Shown here: piece after piece, positions 6,064 through 9,983 of the stretch
Numbering within the stretch: position 1 is the first letter of the stretch
Layout of the letters: every line of letters starts with the position of its first letter
Source: CAVPGH01 sp046726955
GTDB taxonomy: Bacteria > Acidobacteriota > Vicinamibacteria > Fen-336
Direction: 5' to 3'
Assembly: GCA_046726955.1 (NCBI GenBank)
Contig: JBKPBQ010000094.1
Span: 1-9,983, forward strand
Length of the DNA: 9,983 nucleotides
Notes under the pieces: generated by a model
Told to the model about the DNA's origin: nothing
The model's input: the letters and a program-made list of their open reading frames with translations, nothing else
The model's database searches: none
Made by a program: the position numbers and the translations under genes

Positions 6064-7149
6064 GTGCTCGCCGTCTACGTCTCCGGGCACGGGTTCGGCC
6101 ACTCCACGCGCACCGCCGAGGTCCTGCGGGCCGTGCGCCGGCTCGAGCCCTCCCTGCCCATCACGGTCGTGTCCACAGCGCCGGAACGGATCTTCCGCGC
6201 CGCCGTGTCGGAGCCGCTCGAGCACCGCCGCCTCGAGTGCGACTTCGGCCTGGCCCAGAAGGACGCGCTGACGATCGACGAAGCGGGGACGGTCGAGCGG
6301 TGGCGCGAGTTCGCGACGGAGCTGAGGGCGCGAGTCGGCCGCGAGGCCGATTGGCTGCGCCGGGCGGGCGCGCGCGCAGTGCTCGCGGACATTCCCCCCC
6401 TCGCCTTCGACGCCGCGGCGGCCGCCGGCGTCCCGAGCCTCGCCATTAGCAACTTCTCTTGGGACTGGATCTATGCCCATCTCGCGCGCCGCATCCCCGC
6501 TCTTCGTGAGCCGGCGGCCGCGGCGCGCGAAGCTTACTCTCGAGCCGGTCTCCTGCTTCAGCTTCCTTTCGCCGGTGACCTCTCCGCCTTTCCCGTCCGC
6601 GAGCCCATCCCCATGGTGGCCCGCCCGCAGCGCCGTCCTCGTGCCGAGACGAGAGCTGCGCTCGGTCTCGCGGAAGGCGAGATCGCGGTCCTCCTCTCGT
6701 TCGGAGGAATCGGCTTCCCCGACTTCGATCCGGCCGTGCTCGCGCGGCTGCCCGGATTCGTCTTCCTGCTGGAGACCGAGCGAGGAGAGCTTCCCGCCAA
6801 CGTCCGACCGCTGCCCGATCACGTCCTCTCCGCGCGCGGCCTCACGTTCCTGGACGTCGTCGGCGGCGCGGACGCGATCGTGACCAAGCCCGGGTACGGC
6901 ATCGTGACGGACGCCATCGCCGCGCGAACGCCGCTCGTCTACACGGAGCGAGGCGACTTCCCGGAATACCCGATCATGGTCGCGGAGATGAAGCGCTACC
7001 TCGCCACCGCCTACGTCAGCAACGCCGACTTCCGCACCGGCCGGTTGGAGGTGCCGCTCGGCGAGGCGCTCGAAGCACCGATGCCCCCGGCTCCCGACCT
7101 CTCGGGCGCGGACGCGGCGGCTCGACGGATCGTCGAGCGCCTGCGTTAG
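6064..7149 (+). CDS. GT-B glycosyltransferase-like protein, related to L-arabinokinase N-terminal domain
   Basis: A 361-residue protein of the MurG/GT28-like GT-B superfamily. The N-terminal domain opens with VSGHGFGHSTR (H9, G10, H13 and R16), the acceptor-site glycine loop of this fold. It continues with QKDALTID (D67-D72) and the distinctive NFSWDWIYA (130-138). The C-terminal domain has LLSFGGIG and the donor-binding KPGYGIVTDAI (from K275), followed by PLVYTERGDFPEYP. From memory, HGFGHxTR, DALTxD, NFSWDxIYA and the later xxGYGxVxxA occur in the same order in the N-terminal half of plant L-arabinokinase (ARA1); the GHMP kinase half of ARA1 is absent here. The start is GTG 6064 (MLAVYVSGHGFGH); the frame is open back to TTG 5902, but that stretch looks like untranslated leader. 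No strong ribosome binding site is seen. Donor and acceptor are unknown, and catalysis is not proven for this family. It stands alone, divergent from the X-Pro gene. Confidence 0.8.
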   Translation: MLAVYVSGHGFGHSTRTAEVLRAVRRLEPSLPITVVSTAPERIFRAAVSEPLEHRRLECDFGLAQKDALTIDEAGTVERWREFATELRARVGREADWLRRAGARAVLADIPPLAFDAAAAAGVPSLAISNFSWDWIYAHLARRIPALREPAAAAREAYSRAGLLLQLPFAGDLSAFPVREPIPMVARPQRRPRAETRAALGLAEGEIAVLLSFGGIGFPDFDPAVLARLPGFVFLLETERGELPANVRPLPDHVLSARGLTFLDVVGGADAIVTKPGYGIVTDAIAARTPLVYTERGDFPEYPIMVAEMKRYLATAYVSNADFRTGRLEVPLGEALEAPMPPAPDLSGADAAARRIVERLR

Positions 7150-7165
7150 GCTTCAACGCGGCGAC

Positions 7166-7197
7166 AAAAAAAGGGGGGTGCCGACGCGCACCCCCCT
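7166..7197 (-). terminator. Intrinsic terminator of the TonB-dependent receptor gene
   Basis: The arms 7173-7181 (GGGGGGTGC) and 7188-7196 (GCACCCCCC) pair perfectly around a 6-base loop; A7172-T7197 adds a tenth pair. The A-run at 7166-7172 becomes seven U's directly after the hairpin in the minus-strand transcript, which makes this a rho-independent terminator for the receptor, beginning 17 bases after its stop codon. In the plus direction no U-run follows, so it is not expected to stop the glycosyltransferase transcript by the intrinsic mechanism. Confidence 0.9.
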
Positions 7198-7214
7198 GGA
7201 GCGACCGGGACGAC

Positions 7215-9983
7215 CTAGAAGGTGAACTTCACCGCGAGCTGCACCTGCCGCGGGTCGCCCACGCCGAGGCGCAGGAAGCCACTGAAGTCGAAGAGCGCGG
7301 GCGTCGAGAGCGTGTTGATGTTGTTGTCGTTGTTGAACGTGTTGAACATCTCGAGGATCGGCATCAGGACCATGTCCTTGCCGAGCTTGATCGGCCACTG
7401 CACGCGCCAGTCGAACGAGAAGTACTTGTTGTCCTTCCGGTCCCAGTTGCGGCCGCGGTCGTTGCCGTTCAGCACGCGCGGCGAGGTGGTGATGGGCTGG
7501 GCGGACCGCGCCTGGATGCGCGCGTTGGCCTGGATGGGGCCCAGCTCCGCGTAGCCGAAGAAGTTGAACTTGTGGCGGATGTCGCGGTCGGACGGGCCGT
7601 AGTCCTGGTTGAGGTCGTAGAAGTTGAAGGAGCGGTCGGTGAACGGATCGCGCTCGTTGGAGTCGTCGTCCTCGTCTTTCGAGAGCACGTAGTTGCCCTC
7701 GAGCTGGTACTTGTCGGAGAAGCGCTTGCGGAGCCCGATCGTCCCGCCCTTATAGAGCGAGTGGCCGCGGCTGTTGGTCACGAACACGTCGCCGAGCGCG
7801 AGCTCGAACGGATTGGCCCCGGTGTAGGTGGTCGTGTCGCGCGTGGCTGGCTGATTCGGGGCGACGCCCGTCCCGTGCGCGTTGTAGTTCAGGAACCGCG
7901 TGAGGCGCTGGCCCTTCGCCCAGGTGAAGTCCACGTAGGCCGACCAGTTGGGCGCGAGCTCCTGCTCGTAGGTGACGTTCCAGCTGATGATCCGCGGGTT
8001 CTGATAGTCGCGGTCGAACACGCGCACACCGGTGAAGAGCGGGAACGTTCCCGGAGGCACCGCCGTGGGCGGGAAGATGTTCGGCCAGGTGGGGGTCGGG
8101 GCCCCGAAGGCCAATCGATTGGCCGTGTTCGCGAAGTCGGTCTTCTGCTGGAGCCCGTTCGTGGTCACCGAGCCGACCTGGCTCAGCATGTTCTGCCGGG
8201 CGTAGTAGATGCCGAAGTTGGCACGCACGACCGACTTTCCGTTGCTCTTCACGTCCCAGGCGGCGCCGACGCGCGGCTGGAACTGGGCGGTCTGATCCGG
8301 GATCGTGCCGTCCGAAGGGAAGCGGGGATCGCCGAGGAACTGCGCGAACGCCGTGGTGTGCGGATCCACCGTCTCCGGCATGTACTGAGCGTCCCAGCGG
8401 ATGCCGTAGTTGATCGTGAGGTTGGGACGCGCCTGCCACTTGTCCTGGGCGAAGAGTGAGAACTCGTTGTTCGTGATGTCCGAAGCACCCGCGGCGTCGG
8501 TCGGGAACCCGCTGTTGTCGGCGCTCCCGAGATAGAGGAGGAGCGGGCCGCCGGTGGTCGTGGTACCCCCCGGGCACGGCGTCGGGTACGTCACGTAGCT
8601 GCCGTCCGAGCAGCCCACGGCGTTGGGTCCGTAGCCGCCGGCCGCCGCTGGCGACGCGTAGCGAAGGAAGCCGGTGACGCTGTCGAAGATGTAGCGGCCC
8701 TCGAAGAAGCCACGGAACACCTGCGTGTTCCTGGTGTGCAGCCACTCCCCGCCGAACTTGAAGGTGTGGTTGCCGTGCACGACCGAGAAGTTGTCCTTGA
8801 ACTGCCAGCGCGTGATCAGCTCGTCGATGTTGGGGCCGAGGAAGAACGGGTTGCCGAAGCGGAAGGTGGTGGCGAAGCCCATCGCGGTATCGGCGGGGAC
8901 GTTCGAGGGGATGGCCGAGCGCGGCCGGTCCTCGCGCGAGTACGTGACGTGGAACTCGTTGAGCTTCGTCGCGGAGAGCGTGCTGAAGAGGTTGATGTTC
9001 CCGACGTTGATCTTGGACGGGCCCTCGATGCCGTTGGCTGACGTGCCGTAGGTGGCCACGTCGAACGTCTGGTTCGTGTTCTTCGAGTAGTCGAAGTTCC
9101 AGGAGAAGGAGAGGTTGTTGTTCGGGTTCACGAGCCAGTCGATCTTGCCGAGGAACGCGGTGTTGTTGATCTTGTGGTCGATGGGCGTACCCTCGTCCTG
9201 GCCGCGCGTCGCCTGGAAGAAGCTCAGGAGGGCGAGGCGCTGGCACTCGGCGTTGACGTTGATGAGGCCCTCGTTGGACCCGATCGTGGGACTCGAGACG
9301 GGGCAGGAGCCGAGGGGATCGGAGAGGTTCGGCCGCTGCAGGTTCTCGCGGATCCCTTCGAGGGCGGCGAAGAAGAACGCCTTGTCCTTGACGAGCGGTC
9401 CGCCGAGCGTGCCCCCGAACTGCTCGCGGTGGAAGTCCTTGAGCGGCTTCCCGTCGGAGGTGTCAGAGGTCAGGCCCTCGAGCCGCTGGAAGTAGAAGAG
9501 GCTGCCGTGCGTTTCGTTGGTGCCCGACTTCGTGATCACGTTCACGACGCCGCCCGCGGTGCGCCCGAACTCGGCGGGCGCGCCCTGCGCCACGACCTGG
9601 AACTCCTTCACCGCCTCCAGCGTGATGTCGATGGCGGCGCGCTGGCCGCCCATCTGCTCGCCGAAGAAACCGTTGTTGTAGTCGCCGCCGTCGAGGCTGA
9701 TGTTGTTGAAGACGCCGCGCTGCCCGGCGAACGTGATCTCGTCGCCGTCCGGGCCCTGCACGACGCTCACGCCTGGGGTGAGGGTCAGCAGGTCCTCGAA
9801 CTTGCGGCCGAGCACGGGAGTCGTGGAGATCGTCGTGTCGTTGAGGGTGTTGCTGACCTCCGTGCGCGACGTGTCCACGGTGGGCGTCCCCGTGACCGTG
9901 ACCGTCTCCTGGCCTCCCGTGACCTTCATGCTCGGGGTCAGGTTCACGGCCTGGCCGACGAGGAGCGTGATCCCGTCCTGGAC
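7215..9983 (-). CDS. Oar-like TonB-dependent outer membrane receptor, 5' end missing
   Basis: 922 residues of a TonB-dependent receptor; the frame is open to the window edge, so the N-terminus is missing. The first visible residues (VQDGITLLVGQAVNLTP...VTVTGTP) look like the end of a carboxypeptidase-regulatory-like beta-sandwich and the linker that normally precede the plug in this family, so the signal peptide and most of that domain lie outside. The plug follows (LGRKFEDLLTLTPGVS, SLDGGDYNN, VVAQGAPAEFGRTAGGVVNVITKSGTN). A long 22-strand-type barrel ends in VQLAVKFTF, with the terminal aromatic residue used in outer-membrane insertion. Two close cysteine pairs (codons at 9303/9243 and 8610/8574) probably lie in surface loops. 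It would import a large substrate with TonB-ExbBD energy. The ligand is not recognisable, and Oar-like members often handle peptides or polysaccharides. An intrinsic terminator follows the stop. GTG 9947 is an internal codon, not the true start. Confidence 0.93.
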   Translation of the reverse strand, partial: VQDGITLLVGQAVNLTPSMKVTGGQETVTVTGTPTVDTSRTEVSNTLNDTTISTTPVLGRKFEDLLTLTPGVSVVQGPDGDEITFAGQRGVFNNISLDGGDYNNGFFGEQMGGQRAAIDITLEAVKEFQVVAQGAPAEFGRTAGGVVNVITKSGTNETHGSLFYFQRLEGLTSDTSDGKPLKDFHREQFGGTLGGPLVKDKAFFFAALEGIRENLQRPNLSDPLGSCPVSSPTIGSNEGLINVNAECQRLALLSFFQATRGQDEGTPIDHKINNTAFLGKIDWLVNPNNNLSFSWNFDYSKNTNQTFDVATYGTSANGIEGPSKINVGNINLFSTLSATKLNEFHVTYSREDRPRSAIPSNVPADTAMGFATTFRFGNPFFLGPNIDELITRWQFKDNFSVVHGNHTFKFGGEWLHTRNTQVFRGFFEGRYIFDSVTGFLRYASPAAAGGYGPNAVGCSDGSYVTYPTPCPGGTTTTGGPLLLYLGSADNSGFPTDAAGASDITNNEFSLFAQDKWQARPNLTINYGIRWDAQYMPETVDPHTTAFAQFLGDPRFPSDGTIPDQTAQFQPRVGAAWDVKSNGKSVVRANFGIYYARQNMLSQVGSVTTNGLQQKTDFANTANRLAFGAPTPTWPNIFPPTAVPPGTFPLFTGVRVFDRDYQNPRIISWNVTYEQELAPNWSAYVDFTWAKGQRLTRFLNYNAHGTGVAPNQPATRDTTTYTGANPFELALGDVFVTNSRGHSLYKGGTIGLRKRFSDKYQLEGNYVLSKDEDDDSNERDPFTDRSFNFYDLNQDYGPSDRDIRHKFNFFGYAELGPIQANARIQARSAQPITTSPRVLNGNDRGRNWDRKDNKYFSFDWRVQWPIKLGKDMVLMPILEMFNTFNNDNNINTLSTPALFDFSGFLRLGVGDPRQVQLAVKFTF

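Noticed and set aside
7150..7214. Bidirectional terminator between the glycosyltransferase and receptor genes.
   Set aside because: The hairpin is followed by a U-run only in the minus direction; in the plus direction the bases after the stem are TGGAGCG or similar.
7572..8459. Plus-strand open frame opposite the TonB-dependent receptor (295 codons).
   Set aside because: The receptor frame runs unbroken across it with barrel-like sequence; the plus frame is a Val, Arg and Glu-rich shadow.

Overview
The window is very GC-rich, gene-dense bacterial chromosome. It most likely comes from an Acidobacteriota-type organism. That guess rests on the GC-rich wobble positions, the many GTG and TTG starts, and a long Oar-like TonB-dependent receptor of the kind that is expanded in that phylum. 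No rRNA or phylogenetic marker is present, so the placement is tentative.

Layout. The 3' end of a cyclophilin-type peptidyl-prolyl isomerase (2-313, +) converges on a SAM-dependent methyltransferase (310-1308, -), and the two stop codons share one CTAG. A 90-bp divergent gap leads into a compact four-gene plus-strand operon (1399-5244): a CYTH-domain triphosphate enzyme, a sugar-1-phosphate nucleotidyltransferase resembling MurU but with a C-terminal hexapeptide-repeat extension, an AmgK-like sugar kinase, and asparaginyl-tRNA synthetase. Junctions are a GTGA overlap, a 19-nt (or GTGA) overlap, and a 23-nt gap with a strong ribosome binding site. Converging on the operon with only 3 nt between stops is a minus-strand gene for a small, probably exported protein that is mostly an alternating X-Pro tract (5248-5895). 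Divergent from it, after a 168-bp gap with a perfect inverted repeat, is a GT-B glycosyltransferase resembling the N-terminal domain of plant L-arabinokinase (6064-7149, +). The window ends with a minus-strand TonB-dependent receptor (7215-9983), cut at its N-terminus and followed by a textbook intrinsic terminator.

How the genes fit together. The kinase and nucleotidyltransferase pair suggests a peptidoglycan-recycling route that phosphorylates MurNAc (and/or GlcNAc) at C1 and converts it to the UDP-sugar, bypassing de novo MurA/MurB synthesis as in the Pseudomonas AmgK-MurU pathway. This is inferred from family resemblance and adjacency. The CYTH protein's place in it is unknown, and asnS looks like a co-transcribed housekeeping gene.

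The points most worth a second look are the extended MurU-like protein inside a CYTH-kinase-asnS operon, the stand-alone arabinokinase-like glycosyltransferase domain, the X-Pro protein whose reading frame is supported by codon patterns, and the inverted repeat that overlaps that gene's ribosome binding site. No mobile element, CRISPR array, tRNA or rRNA was seen.
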